This document shows, piece by piece, positions 1 to 10,500 of a DNA stretch of 64,000 nt (its first letter is position 1; the number at the start of each line of letters is the position of its first letter). The notes under the pieces were generated by a model. It ran no database searches and was not told the DNA's origin. It saw nothing but the letters and a program-made list of their open reading frames with translations. The stretch comes from a virus: positions 50,932-114,931 of IMG/VR virus record IMGVR_UViG_3300036766_000837. One strand, 5' to 3'. A program made the translations under genes and the position numbers.

Positions 1-366
1 GCCACCATCTTGAATGTATTGCCCCTTAGGATTCCGTTTTCTTGTGGCAGATAACGTTTGATGCTTTTTTGACATCATAGCACGACTTTTGCGCCCCTGA
101 GTTTTTCCGAGACGATGAATTTGTTGATGTTCACTCGAATTGCAACGGAAAAGATTCCAAATTTCATTACATTGTTTATCTTCGTTAACATGATGGACAA
201 CTTCGATTTCGGGGTCAAGATATCTTTGTAGATAATTTTCCATAACAAGACGATGTAAAAGCATGTAACCGTCATTGTTATATGGGTGTTCGGGGAAATA
301 TACCTCTAAATATCCCGCACTATTCTCTTTAATTAATCTTCCTGTCCATTCATGAGTTTGCCACAT
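1..366 (-). CDS. HNH homing endonuclease (partial, runs off left edge)
   Basis: The minus strand is open from an ATG at 366 to the first base of the window, giving at least 122 residues without a stop. Residues 33-85 hold the arrangement typical of phage HNH endonucleases: a hydrophobic LHRLVMENYL segment, the His pair in VVHHVNEDK (58-59), Asn in CNEIWNL (67) and a later His in SSEHQ (80). Such free-standing enzymes cut a target site and spread by homing. A purine-rich AGGAAG lies just before the start. It follows the tail-tip genes in the same direction, a common insertion place. The C-terminus is outside the window, so I cannot say whether a DNA-binding domain follows. Confidence 0.85.
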   Translation of the reverse strand, partial: MWQTHEWTGRLIKENSAGYLEVYFPEHPYNNDGYMLLHRLVMENYLQRYLDPEIEVVHHVNEDKQCNEIWNLFRCNSSEHQQIHRLGKTQGRKSRAMMSKKHQTLSATRKRNPKGQYIQDGG

Positions 367-375
367 GTCTTCCTC

Positions 376-891
376 TTAAGGTGTCGGATTGGTATCAGAA
401 TCTAATTCATTGTCTTCTACAGGTTTTACTCCTACGGCTAGTATATCAAAATGAAACTCTTTGCCTCGTTCGATAGTCATATCTTTATAGATTGTAGCTC
501 TATACACAACTTTTTCAGGAGTTACATTCGTTAATATTACAGATAATGGGAGGGTTCTGTTATCTCTATGCGTCATAATCACTGCTGGCTGATAATCTCC
601 ATCCCAATAATTATTGCCTGGAAAATCATATGTTTTTTCAAAAGATGGATACTTGCCGTCAATATAAATAAGGTCACTTCCCGGAGTTTCAGTTATCTCT
701 CGCGCAAATAACGCGGCATGATTAACTATCCATTTTGTATCTCTAACTTCTTTAGTTGCCGGATTAACATTACTAATCTTAAATTCTATGAGGTCATCAT
801 TCAAGAAGATATGGTTTTGAATCATCTGGTTCAATAAATCGGCGGTAATGTCCTGATTAGGCTCCCATACGACCGTATTATATTTCGGCAT
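376..891 (-). CDS. putative tail-tip or receptor-binding protein, paralogue of next gene
   Basis: This 171-residue protein of unrecognised family shares its N-terminal pattern with the protein encoded just upstream at 892-1374: W-x-P-x-x-x-I-T-x-x-x-L-N-Q-M-x-x-N-x-x-F-L in residues 8-30. The T-x-x-x-L-N-x-M part is common at the start of phage tail appendage proteins. Later residues (YQPAVIMTHRDNRTLPLSVILTN) resemble a beta-sandwich of the H-type lectin kind, which is inference only. The paralogous tandem at the end of the tail module suggests two tip or fibre variants. The C-terminus is acidic. Confidence 0.65.
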   Translation of the reverse strand: MPKYNTVVWEPNQDITADLLNQMIQNHIFLNDDLIEFKISNVNPATKEVRDTKWIVNHAALFAREITETPGSDLIYIDGKYPSFEKTYDFPGNNYWDGDYQPAVIMTHRDNRTLPLSVILTNVTPEKVVYRATIYKDMTIERGKEFHFDILAVGVKPVEDNELDSDTNPTP

Positions 892-1374
892 TTAGAGCTT
901 AACCCCCATGGCTATATAACAGACAAAGAAATCCATATCCGGATCAAAATCAACATTAGAAACTCCCCTGATACTAACGGTAAATGAGGCATTAGTTATC
1001 TCTCTTAAGACCCAAGTTATCTCCTTCACTTTTTTAATCCCAACACTACATATAACTACAGGTCTAAAATCGGGGTGAAAGAAATCGCGGGGAAAAGGAA
1101 TCTCCCTTTCAAATACGGTAGATGTTTTATCAGAACCTTCTTGCGCCGCATTAGGAGTTTGCTTTACAGGACTGATTTCTTTATACCCGGAAACCAGGGC
1201 AAGATTATCTTTGATATATCTAAGGCCGGTTCTTTCATTGCCATTCGGCGCGATGTTGCGAAGAGCGCCAGATACCTTCCTATCTTTCAGGAAATCATCA
1301 TTTTTCGCCATCTGATTCAATTTTTCACTCGTGATTATCTCTTCAGGAGCCCAAGTTACAGGGTCAAATACCAT
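892..1374 (-). CDS. putative tail-tip protein, paralogue of the downstream gene
   Basis: This 160-residue protein has the same N-terminal motif as its neighbour (TWAPEEIITSEKLNQMAKND, residues 7-26). The segment FHPDFRPVVICSVGI near residues 98-112 aligns with DYQPAVIMT in the paralogue. GGGAGG lies upstream of the ATG, and it ends directly before the next start. Role by position: distal tail appendage. No enzymatic motif is visible. Confidence 0.65.
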   Translation of the reverse strand: MVFDPVTWAPEEIITSEKLNQMAKNDDFLKDRKVSGALRNIAPNGNERTGLRYIKDNLALVSGYKEISPVKQTPNAAQEGSDKTSTVFEREIPFPRDFFHPDFRPVVICSVGIKKVKEITWVLREITNASFTVSIRGVSNVDFDPDMDFFVCYIAMGVKL

Positions 1375-1408
1375 AAAAACCTCCCATTAATTTATTATAC
1401 ATCATTTC

Positions 1409-2416
1409 TTATCCCCACCCATCCCCTATATTTAATGAAATTCCCCAACCAGCCCCACCAACTCCCCCAGGTTGCCTCCAAACAACGGCATGATAACGGG
1501 GAGAGAGATTATTATCATCAGATTGACCAACAATTGTTGTTCCACAAATACCCCAGCTCCCATCTCGTGGATATGTCAATGTAGTACTAAGTTTGGGTAA
1601 CACTATAGGGAGCCCCAATGGGTCTGTTGCGTAATCCCAATATACTCCTCGATATCTAGATGTACCTCCATAAGTAGAAGAACCTACAATAATACTGGAG
1701 TCAGTAATAGCCCGAGCTTCATTATATGTTCCTACAAATGGTAATATAGTTGGCACCCCGGCATTCCAAATTACAGCATTATGATTTCCATAAGTTGAAC
1801 TTTCAGTCCATCCAACAATCTGACCCAAGTTGTTTATTCCAAAAGCTTGACCGTGTATTTGGCCAGGAGGTAATGTTAAAAGAGATGGAGTAATTCCATT
1901 CCAAACAACTGGATAAGGGGCACTTGAATTATTATAAGAATAACCACAAATAACTGCCGAATCATTAATGCCCCTAGCAACACACATATTATAATAAGGA
2001 TTCAAAGAAGTATCTATTGTTCCGTCCCATCTAATGGCGGTCGTCGCATAAGAACCTATTGACTGTCCATTTTGATTAATTCCATAACCATATGCGTGAT
2101 TTCCACTTCCAGGATTATCGAGGGCGGTTGGGGTTGTTCCGCTCCAAACACAAGCTCGTCTATACCCCCCGGTAGCTGTAGAACTACCAACTATTTGTCC
2201 AGAATTATTGATACCATAAGCATTTGCATTTGTCCCTCCAGGAAGGAAACTAAGCTGGGTTGGAATCTCATTGTCCCATCTCACAGCATAAATAGGAAAG
2301 GGAGATACAGGGTTTTCAATCCATCCTACAATTATTCCTGAATTATTAATTCCCAAAGCTGCTGACGTTTCAGGAGAAAATAATGAACCAAGTTGAGTTA
2401 TAGTATATAATTCCAT
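1409..2416 (-). CDS. HAF-repeat tail-associated protein
   Basis: This 335-residue protein consists almost wholly of repeats of the form A-x-G-I-N-x-S-G-x-I-V-G followed by a V-x-W strand (for example ALGINNSGIIVGW, AYGINNSGQIVGS, AFGINNLGQIVGW). This is the extracellular HAF-repeat signature, thought to form beta-propeller-like blades. There are roughly seven units, with strands such as AVRW, CVW, VVW and VIW between them. No signal peptide is visible, as expected for a virion protein. Its start overlaps the stop of the fibronectin-like protein upstream by one base. It probably forms part of the tail tip or a receptor-binding head; that role is inferred from position. Confidence 0.8.
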   Translation of the reverse strand: MELYTITQLGSLFSPETSAALGINNSGIIVGWIENPVSPFPIYAVRWDNEIPTQLSFLPGGTNANAYGINNSGQIVGSSTATGGYRRACVWSGTTPTALDNPGSGNHAYGYGINQNGQSIGSYATTAIRWDGTIDTSLNPYYNMCVARGINDSAVICGYSYNNSSAPYPVVWNGITPSLLTLPPGQIHGQAFGINNLGQIVGWTESSTYGNHNAVIWNAGVPTILPFVGTYNEARAITDSSIIVGSSTYGGTSRYRGVYWDYATDPLGLPIVLPKLSTTLTYPRDGSWGICGTTIVGQSDDNNLSPRYHAVVWRQPGGVGGAGWGISLNIGDGWG

Positions 2417-4170
2417 TATGTTGTCCTTTCAATCTTTAATATGAATTGATAGTCTTTCCCCGCAGTTGCAGCTATTGTTTCACATTCAATCTCAAGCAAA
2501 TCTCCATCCTTAATTGAGATGGTTTGAAAAGCGCTTGTGGAACCCGAAGTATCTCCACTATTAAAAATAAGTTTATCTGCATCATTTGCAAACACACTTG
2601 TAAACGCCCCCGACCCAGATTTAACCAATAAATCAAATCTGTCCTGATTTCCGCTTGGAGCGGTTCCAGCATGCCCCACCCATTTCAAAAGGTCGAAATC
2701 ATACATCGCCTCAAATTGTTTGGGGTATACTTTTATCTCCGCCGAATTATCAATATGGAATAAAATAGTATCGGCATCAATATCTGATTTGCTACCTTCA
2801 GGGGCAACATCGGGATTAGAATTTCCAGTAAGTGTTGCAGGAACCCATTTACTCTTATTTCCGGAATTATCTACATTTCGAACTCTACCGTAGTATTTTG
2901 TCTTTCTGTGTGGAGCTTTAAAACCTCTATGAGTTTTTGGAACGTATTTATCTTTCTTTACGATATGGTCTCGATGAAAACTATCATCATCAGCCATCTG
3001 AATTTGGCTATAAGATATATCTTCGTTCTCACCTTCTATTTCATAGAAAGCATCTGAAAACGTGGTTGCAAAAGTATCATATATATAAAGTATTGTATCA
3101 GGATTGTCAGTATCTAAATAAAACACATCATATTGATAGTTATCAACCCATATGGTATCCCCCTCTCCAAGTTCTGATAAGAATAGTGTTCCCACTCCTG
3201 TAAGGGTGTCTGTTCCAATCGTGGCAGATACCGTTCCTGTCCCTAAATCTTTCTCTATCGGCTGGTCCCAGGTAAATTCGATTCTTTTAACTCCTGGGTC
3301 AATAGTCACATTTATAGGTGTTGGGGGTTTTTCTGTATCTGCCGCTCTTGTTGGTTCAGACCATGCCCAAACTCCTCTTTTCCCGTGCCTAACGGCCCTA
3401 ATTGCAACTTTCCACCATTGCCATTTGTGAATACCTATAAAACGAGCCTTACAAAGAATATCTTCATCTTTATCTTTTGCCTCAACAGTTATTTTTCTGG
3501 CATAATCATCATCTTCAAAGACACCATTTTTCATATCCCATCGCCAAAGTTGAACAACATAAAAATCTACATCTGACTCACAGGAGGGGAGTATTACTTC
3601 GTCCCAAAGAACGGTCATTCGAATTTTTCTTGATTTATTTTTTTCAACAGTATCATAATTAAAGTGAATTCCCGTAACAGCGGGAATATCTGTTGATTTC
3701 ATCGTTTTATAAATAAGAGGAATGTTCAACCAGGGACCATTTTCGGTTCCCAAAACAACTCTGACACTTATCATATAAGTAGTATCATAATCAAGATTCC
3801 TAAAAATTTTTGTTACAATTTCGCCAGAAATTCCCTCAAATCCAGAAGAATCCTGTTCTGGCATGTCGTCAGAAATTTCTTCTATCGAAAACTCATATTC
3901 TATATCGTCAATTGGAGCCTTAAGATATTGGATTTCTATATTTGGCCATGAATGTTTCCCTTCACATTTGACAAATTCATTTAAAACGATTAGGTGTGGA
4001 GGAGTAAAAATTCCTAATACACGGGGGTCCTCATCATTGTCTTCATCATCGCCCGGAGAACCTTCTCCATCAGCACATGACAAAATATCATCAGTTATAT
4101 CCTCTCTAGGAAGATAATATTTCCTTAAGTTTTCTAATATTTCATCGCCGCTATTGAATTCATCAGGCAT
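2416..4170 (-). CDS. tail protein with fibronectin type III-like domains
   Basis: This 584-residue protein has at least two fibronectin type III-like modules: residues about 60-155 (TPPHLIVLN ... YDTTYMISVRVV) and about 160-275 (AVTGIHF ... WWKVAIRAV). A further strand-rich region starts at PPTPINVTID (about 283). The C-terminal 130 residues (ILFHIDNSAEIKVYP onward) look like a capsid or fibre-type beta domain. The N-terminus contains a very acidic linker (PGDDEDNDEDP). GGAGG lies 13 bases before the ATG. Fibronectin modules are usual in siphoviral tail and baseplate proteins, where they help bind host surfaces. Confidence 0.75.
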   Translation of the reverse strand: MPDEFNSGDEILENLRKYYLPREDITDDILSCADGEGSPGDDEDNDEDPRVLGIFTPPHLIVLNEFVKCEGKHSWPNIEIQYLKAPIDDIEYEFSIEEISDDMPEQDSSGFEGISGEIVTKIFRNLDYDTTYMISVRVVLGTENGPWLNIPLIYKTMKSTDIPAVTGIHFNYDTVEKNKSRKIRMTVLWDEVILPSCESDVDFYVVQLWRWDMKNGVFEDDDYARKITVEAKDKDEDILCKARFIGIHKWQWWKVAIRAVRHGKRGVWAWSEPTRAADTEKPPTPINVTIDPGVKRIEFTWDQPIEKDLGTGTVSATIGTDTLTGVGTLFLSELGEGDTIWVDNYQYDVFYLDTDNPDTILYIYDTFATTFSDAFYEIEGENEDISYSQIQMADDDSFHRDHIVKKDKYVPKTHRGFKAPHRKTKYYGRVRNVDNSGNKSKWVPATLTGNSNPDVAPEGSKSDIDADTILFHIDNSAEIKVYPKQFEAMYDFDLLKWVGHAGTAPSGNQDRFDLLVKSGSGAFTSVFANDADKLIFNSGDTSGSTSAFQTISIKDGDLLEIECETIAATAGKDYQFILKIERTT

Positions 4171-4194
4171 TACAAATAAAATTCCTCCATTAAA

Positions 4195-4839
4195 TTATAC
4201 ACTAATCAGACTATCCATATCTTGATCAACAAAGAATATTTCATATACCAACCCATCTATATTTTGATTTATTAGATATTGTTCACTTATTAAACTATCC
4301 ATACTATGATTAATCAAAAATGTCTGACACACCAATCCCTCTATATTTTGACCTATCGAGAACCTTCTAAGTAACAGACTGATGACATTTTGAGGTTTTG
4401 AAGACTGTAGAAGTTTCAAACTGGTTATACTTTGAGTAGCCCTAAATCGGCAGAGTATCAACCCCTCTATATTTTGATTTATCCAAACATGTCCAATAAT
4501 ATCTACTATCATATCTGAATATTTATATACTTGATAGAAAATATTTGCCAATACAACAGAATATTGATGTAATGGTAATCCCCGGATTGAACTATCAAAC
4601 CTATGAGTTCTTCTAATATTATAAGGAATTAATACATCTATTGCCGAAAAAATGGTAGGTTTCTTCAAAAGAGAATCAATATTAGAATATATAGATACCT
4701 GTCCAGAAATATATGAGGAAAGATATGTTTCAATATTTTTATACCCCACTAACACCCTAAGACGATGATACAAAGTATATGTAGTTAACCCTAATTTTAT
4801 ATTAGAATTAACACTAGCATAAACTATTGAACGTCTCAT
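4195..4839 (-). CDS. short 14-residue-repeat protein
   Basis: This 214-residue protein is built from about fourteen units of 14 residues with core I/V/M-D/E-S/G-L-I/V, clearest at the C-terminus (IEGLILCRFRATQS, VISLLLRRFSIGQN, IEGLVCQTFLINHS, MDSLISEQYLINQN, IDGLVYEIFFVDQD). The period and core match the giant repeat protein at 17632-22845, although the two are 13 kb apart. Its start overlaps the stop of the baseplate protein by ATGA. It contains almost no Gly or Pro in the repeats, so a fibrous coiled coil or stacked solenoid is plausible. Probably a tail fibre accessory; not otherwise recognised. Confidence 0.7.
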   Translation of the reverse strand: MRRSIVYASVNSNIKLGLTTYTLYHRLRVLVGYKNIETYLSSYISGQVSIYSNIDSLLKKPTIFSAIDVLIPYNIRRTHRFDSSIRGLPLHQYSVVLANIFYQVYKYSDMIVDIIGHVWINQNIEGLILCRFRATQSITSLKLLQSSKPQNVISLLLRRFSIGQNIEGLVCQTFLINHSMDSLISEQYLINQNIDGLVYEIFFVDQDMDSLISV

Positions 4840-7088
4840 GTTGCCGCCCTACCCAATATTTCATATATCTCTTGTTCTCCCGCTTTAGACCTAAGAGTTA
4901 AACTCTGTGTAAAATTAGAACTATCCATTCCCAAATTTATTGCGGTAATATGGAAATTCCTATTACGCAATCCTAATCTTCCATAATCTATAATAACCAT
5001 ATCTCCGAGTTGTAGATGAGGAACAGCAAAAGTGTTGGCATTCACAAATATAATTGGAGACGAATACACCGCAATAAGATAGTCAAGGAGTTGCTGGGCA
5101 TGTTTTTTCGATTGAACCCATTGTAAATTAAGTTCCAACTTTTGCCGACCATATTTCCTTATGGAATCATCGTTCTGCTTCTTCTTGGTATCAGATGTTG
5201 AATCCTGTTTGAATGCTTTGCCAATTATGATAAAGAATTCGGGAAGATTTTCAATGGCTTTCTTTATCTGCGCGCCCTCAATGATTATCGTCCCGTTATA
5301 ATTATTTAATACATATATTTTTGCACTAGCAGGACTAAAATCGAATGAGATAACCTCGGCATATGCTTCGTTCGTTAATATATAGGTGATATTTTTAGCG
5401 GGGCCGACAGTATAATCTATATCGAATTCTCTAATTTCATATACTATGGTGGTTGGGTCGTGGGAAGCAGGGTTGGTATTTAATTTTCCACGTTCACAGT
5501 TATGTAATCTATTGTTATCCCTGTCATTATCACTATATTTTATTATTTCACTATTAATTTTGAAATAACCTTCATCTGGCCAATCTTCTGAATCAACAAC
5601 AAGGATACTGGTTTCAGTTGTATCCACTACTTCCGTAGTGTTGGTGGCTCTAAGCACCGTAGGATCATCTGCTTCCCACAACGCAACCGTCTCAGACAAC
5701 TCAGGAATGATATATTCCAATGAAAAATCATTTTTAAGGAGTTCTGTTGACCACTGTGCTGTCTGAATCTCGTTATCCTCCATTAAGGTCTTAACTGGCA
5801 CCATATCTGGATATGCCGGGTCGGTTAAGGATTCCTTTATCTTAAAGTTGAAGTATCCATTTTCATCAAAATAATATACACCTAAATCTATAACCGCTAT
5901 CTGCTGTAGGAAGTCCCAAAATGTTTGACCTTCAGTTGTCCAAATAAGATTATGTCCGGGAACACAAACCAGTTCATCTATATTTACGATTGTTGCTCTA
6001 TCGTGTTCTGCCAGATCATTATAGTTCAGCGTTGATGTGTCAATTATGAATTTTAGGATTCCCGCCTTTTCCGCGATATCTCTAACAATATCTGATATGA
6101 GCCATTTATCATAAAGCATTTGGGGGATTTCTGTTTCTTGCAAAATCTTTGACATATCCCTCAAGGAAACTTCCATCGTGGCTGTATTGTCAGACATACT
6201 CCAAGTATCTACATAAAATTCTCCTTGCTTCATATATTCATAAGTGGTATCCGCAAGTTTAAACCCTGAATATATATCAAATTTAGTATTTTGAAGGAGC
6301 AAGGAGAAGTATGGACCAGTCTCATACTCATTATTATATTTATCTTCACTGTTATCAAGACTTATGCTTGCAGAGTTGGCAGAGGAGATTCCGATAGGAT
6401 TCACCGTTGTACTTGAAAGATCACGTTCCTTCCTTACACTCCATGAAATTACATCATCTGATACATCAACCTCAATGGCAGCATCAATCTCATATATCTG
6501 CGCTCTCCCCGGAATCGAGATTGAATTAACTTTGACTCGGATTGCATTTATCTCGGTTGTGTATGTTCTATTTACAATATCAGACCATGTAAGCCCATTA
6601 GCAGTTTGTAGATATATATCTGTCTTATAGTCTCCTGGATCATAGTTAGTAACTGCGTTATAATAACTTCCACCAATTTTTATATCTATAGTTACTGAGG
6701 TTATCATGGAGACAAAAATATCTGAAGTAAGGAGAATTTTATTACAGGTAACCGGCTCTGGGTATGTAACCTCAATCTCTAATGGCGGCGAAAAATCTCC
6801 ACCAGAATCAGATTCCGTATCACTGGACCAAGGAACCCTATTATCCAATTCATCAGTTGGCCAAGTCCTTGCCCAATCATCTGTGCGATAATAATTCGAA
6901 TCCGTTACGGCAAATTTCATCGAAGGATCATATACTCCATCCACAATCCTATTTTTCCTTACATCATTATCACATGTAACTACAGGTTCATATACTCTAT
7001 TATTGGAAAGATACATTATTATTTTTGATTTTGGATAGACACCTGACGCTGCTAATGCGGTTTCGAGGTCATCAGTGATTATCTGCAT
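4836..7088 (-). CDS. baseplate hub / tail-associated protein
   Basis: This 750-residue protein lies two genes after the tape measure, where siphoviruses encode the tail-associated hub protein. Near residues 210-330 it contains an immunoglobulin-like and then hub-like region (WSVRKERDLSSTTVNPIG, SASISLDNSEDKYNNEY, FYVDTWSMSDNTATMEVSLRD). That pattern is familiar from phage minor tail proteins of Gram-positive-type siphoviruses. The C-terminus (HLQLGDMVIIDYGRLGLRNR) resembles the end of hub proteins that return to a beta-barrel. No lytic motif is visible. The start lies three bases after the stop of the preceding gene, so the two are translationally linked. Confidence 0.75.
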   Translation of the reverse strand: MQIITDDLETALAASGVYPKSKIIMYLSNNRVYEPVVTCDNDVRKNRIVDGVYDPSMKFAVTDSNYYRTDDWARTWPTDELDNRVPWSSDTESDSGGDFSPPLEIEVTYPEPVTCNKILLTSDIFVSMITSVTIDIKIGGSYYNAVTNYDPGDYKTDIYLQTANGLTWSDIVNRTYTTEINAIRVKVNSISIPGRAQIYEIDAAIEVDVSDDVISWSVRKERDLSSTTVNPIGISSANSASISLDNSEDKYNNEYETGPYFSLLLQNTKFDIYSGFKLADTTYEYMKQGEFYVDTWSMSDNTATMEVSLRDMSKILQETEIPQMLYDKWLISDIVRDIAEKAGILKFIIDTSTLNYNDLAEHDRATIVNIDELVCVPGHNLIWTTEGQTFWDFLQQIAVIDLGVYYFDENGYFNFKIKESLTDPAYPDMVPVKTLMEDNEIQTAQWSTELLKNDFSLEYIIPELSETVALWEADDPTVLRATNTTEVVDTTETSILVVDSEDWPDEGYFKINSEIIKYSDNDRDNNRLHNCERGKLNTNPASHDPTTIVYEIREFDIDYTVGPAKNITYILTNEAYAEVISFDFSPASAKIYVLNNYNGTIIIEGAQIKKAIENLPEFFIIIGKAFKQDSTSDTKKKQNDDSIRKYGRQKLELNLQWVQSKKHAQQLLDYLIAVYSSPIIFVNANTFAVPHLQLGDMVIIDYGRLGLRNRNFHITAINLGMDSSNFTQSLTLRSKAGEQEIYEILGRAAT

Positions 7089-7091
7089 TGT

Positions 7092-7508
7092 CTATTGCTC
7101 AATCAGGGAGAGCGTTATATCCCAATATTGAGCGCCCCACCTCTTAGTTAAAGTTTCTTGATATTCTTCTATGAAGACCATCACAACAACATCAGTCTGA
7201 ATGTTAGACGAATTAACTTCTTTATATGTAAGAGTTACTGTTGTCCCGATATTAGCATCATAAAAAGCCTTTAAGGAGTTTCTCCCTGCTTTTCCATCTA
7301 CGGTTTGGGTATCTATGGCCGGTAGAAACGTCCAGCTAGTGCTAAATGTTCTTTTTTCCGCAACAAAGTATCTTCGTGTTTTTCCTGTTGCAGTTACATT
7401 ATCCGTCTTAATGGGAATAAAGGCTATTACAAATTGGGCGCGATTATGTTCACTAAGTTCTGTAGAATTTAGTTTTACAAGAGAACCTTTTGGAAGTGTG
7501 AGGACCAT
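7092..7508 (-). CDS. distal tail-type protein
   Basis: This 138-residue protein is encoded between the tape measure and the hub. It is strand-rich, with WTFLPAIDTQTVDG in the middle and WGAQYWDITLSLIEQ at the end, the kind of closing strand seen in small distal tail and minor tail proteins. Position and size fit a protein that closes the tail tube and seats the hub. Its start uses a TAATG overlap with the tape measure stop. The family assignment is inference from position and shape. Confidence 0.65.
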   Translation of the reverse strand: MVLTLPKGSLVKLNSTELSEHNRAQFVIAFIPIKTDNVTATGKTRRYFVAEKRTFSTSWTFLPAIDTQTVDGKAGRNSLKAFYDANIGTTVTLTYKEVNSSNIQTDVVVMVFIEEYQETLTKRWGAQYWDITLSLIEQ

Positions 7509-10500
7509 TAAGAATTGCCTACCTTAACAACCATATTGTTTGCTCCCCTTTCCTTAGATATCTTATTCCCGACCTTTTCTAGTGTACTATATAGTTGTCT
7601 ATAGGACTCATCGTTTCCAAAGAAATGCCCTATATCAACATTTATATTTACGGTACTGTTATTGCCTGCCGCCTTAGAAAGAGCTTTTGAAATATTCGCG
7701 GGGACCACAGTTTCGCCAGCATGAAGGAGTGCGGGAGTATTAAATTTCACAACCCCACCACCATGCATCCCTATTGGGTATCCTGGAGGGGTTCCACCAT
7801 ATTGGGGCATAAAGTCGGCATGGACATGTGTTGTGTGGGGAACCCCGGTATAGGCATGAATAGTTGGATTCTCGTCACTCCATATGCTTGTTTTATATAT
7901 CAAATGCCCCATATGAAGCGGTGCAACATTTTTAAGAGCCCAATTCCATATAGCTGAACGAATCTTTTCACTATTGGACATTCCCAGGTCAACGGCGTTT
8001 CCATAACTATGTTGTGAAAAGATGTTGGTTCCGGCAATATATTTAACATAATTAAATCCGCCCATTGAAGTGTTTGGGAATAGATTCTTAATTTGTTGTA
8101 CGAAAGCCCAAAGAGATTTGGTTATAAGGCCATATGGCGTCTCTATCTTGCCGGGAGCCCCAGGACCGCCAGCAGGATATCCTCTCCCCATTCCTGCGGC
8201 ATAGGCCGTTCCAGCCTGTTCTATAAGGGAGTTTAGAGCCCATTGCCCCATCATTTTTGCCGCAGTCCCAACCATACCTCTTGTCATATCCCCAATTATA
8301 GGGGCAAGAAGTTGATATGCCGTTCCTAATGTTGCCATTGGAACCATAGCGAGGTTATAGAGTTGTTCACCACTCACTACACTATTTGGAATACCACCTA
8401 CATATCCGGTTCCACCAACCATCCCCCCAATATGAAATTTACTAAGGCGTTCTAATGCCCTTGCGCCAAATTTCTTGACTGTCTTCTTTGAGAAAACATA
8501 CTCTCCGGGTTGTGCCATTATCGGAACTTCTTCATGAGAACCTTCTATAAGCCCTCCTGTGTGAGCTTTTGGCCCATATCCAGCGGTGCCCGCATATTTA
8601 ATGGCTGTTTTTGATACCCCAGCTAATGCGGCAGAGATTTGTTGGATGAAACTAAGCATCAAGGCTTTCGGCATAGGTTCATGTAGGCCAGCATACTTTG
8701 CTTGAGCCGAAGCATATTCAGAAAGAAGGGTAAAGAATTTGCGATCTGCTGGTGTTGAAGCATTGGCCAATTCCCCACGCATAGCTTCCGCTGTACTTGC
8801 CCCTATAGCCGTGGCATCTCTTATCGCTGCTTGTTCCGCCCATACTCTTGCCTGACGGAATCCTTCCTGAATGGTTCTGCCATAATCAGCCATAAATATT
8901 GCGGCAACATCGTTTATTTGAATCCCATAGGTATCACCTAAAGCTAGGATATCTTTATATTGTTTCTCCCATTCCTTCTTATTCCTTGGAGTAAATTTAA
9001 GAACTTCATCTAATCTATTTTGAAGTAGTGTTCTTTCCTGGTCTATACTTTCCTGCATCGCCTCTTTTTGCGCATCAAGCGACTCTTGAAGGGCATCTCT
9101 TTGCGCATCAAGCATCTCCTGAAGGGCATCTTTTTCTTTATTAAGTTCGTCTATGCGTTTCTGTCTGCGCCTATCTGCAAGAGTTTGCGTATGTTGTTGG
9201 TCAAGGTCTCTTATACTCTGTTGATTGTCTTTATAGTCCGCCTTGGCTTGCATTTCCAAGATTGCGGCATCATCATATCTTCCTTCGGCAATGGCCTTAA
9301 TACGTTCACGATATGCAATCGCCGAATTTAATTCACCTTGCTGTATTAATTGTTCCCTTTGTTGTCTATATTCTCTTTGTTGTTGTAACCAATCTTCTCT
9401 TTCGTTTACATCCTCAATTTTTGCAATCTGTGCATCATAAACACCAAGTCGTTTTTCTTCCGTTGCAGTAAACGCTTCTAATCTTGCTTCAGAACTTTTA
9501 TCAAATGCGGCGAGTGTTGCTTCGGCATTCTTGTCAAAAGCTTCCAAAACAACATTAGACACATTAGAAGCGAGACTTCCAAGTTCACTTTCAAGAGCAT
9601 CCCAATATGCCTGCCCTTCTTCTGTCCCTTTCTTCTTGAATGCATCTGTATCAACTTCTCCGGCCAAAGTTGCAAAGTCTGCGGCTTGAGCATTAAATGA
9701 ATCAGCCTCGGCATCAAATAATATTCCACTCCGTTCAATAAGAGATAAAAGTCTTTGATAGAAAAGAACCAGTTCTTTAGTGTATTGAACGGATTTGTAC
9801 TCTTCTTGAACCATCTTCTCATTTCCAACGGCCATAGCCTGAAACATCTTTACCAGATGAGGCCCTATTGAGGCTTGCGTTAAAGCAAGGTTGTCTTTTA
9901 TATCACTAATACCCATATTCAATTGGTCTATATCGGCGGTTGATAAGACCTTTAATAAATCTTTGGCCTCTGAATCTATAGCCAGCATTAGACTATCGCC
10001 ATTCTCAACACTATTCATAAAGTCATTAAACACCTGATTCATATTGGTTCCATAATCTGTAATATTTTGGACTTCCTCCGTAATCCCCACAAAATTGGCA
10101 AGGGCCATCCTAGCCTTATCATTTATATTCCCCACGAAATCACCAATAGGAATATCTGTTAATTGCCCCATCAATCGTGACCACTTTTCGACATCTTCTA
10201 TATTCTTTGCAAATTCAACACCCGGAAGGTCGAGGGGACCAGCAGGCCCCTTTACCTCTGCCACACCAGCTATTTCTTTTAATTGTTCTCCCACCGCAGA
10301 TAAAGCACTTGTCCAAGATTGTTCAAATTCTTCTATATCAGCCTTTTCCGTAATTGTTTTGGCCAACTCTTGAAATGCATCACTAATCGCCTGAACATGA
10401 TTAGAGACCGCCTCCGCAATCTCATCTACGTGCCGTCCAAATGTAGAAAAAGCCATTATTACAGTTCCAATCACTGTTGCTAACATCAACCAAGGACTAA

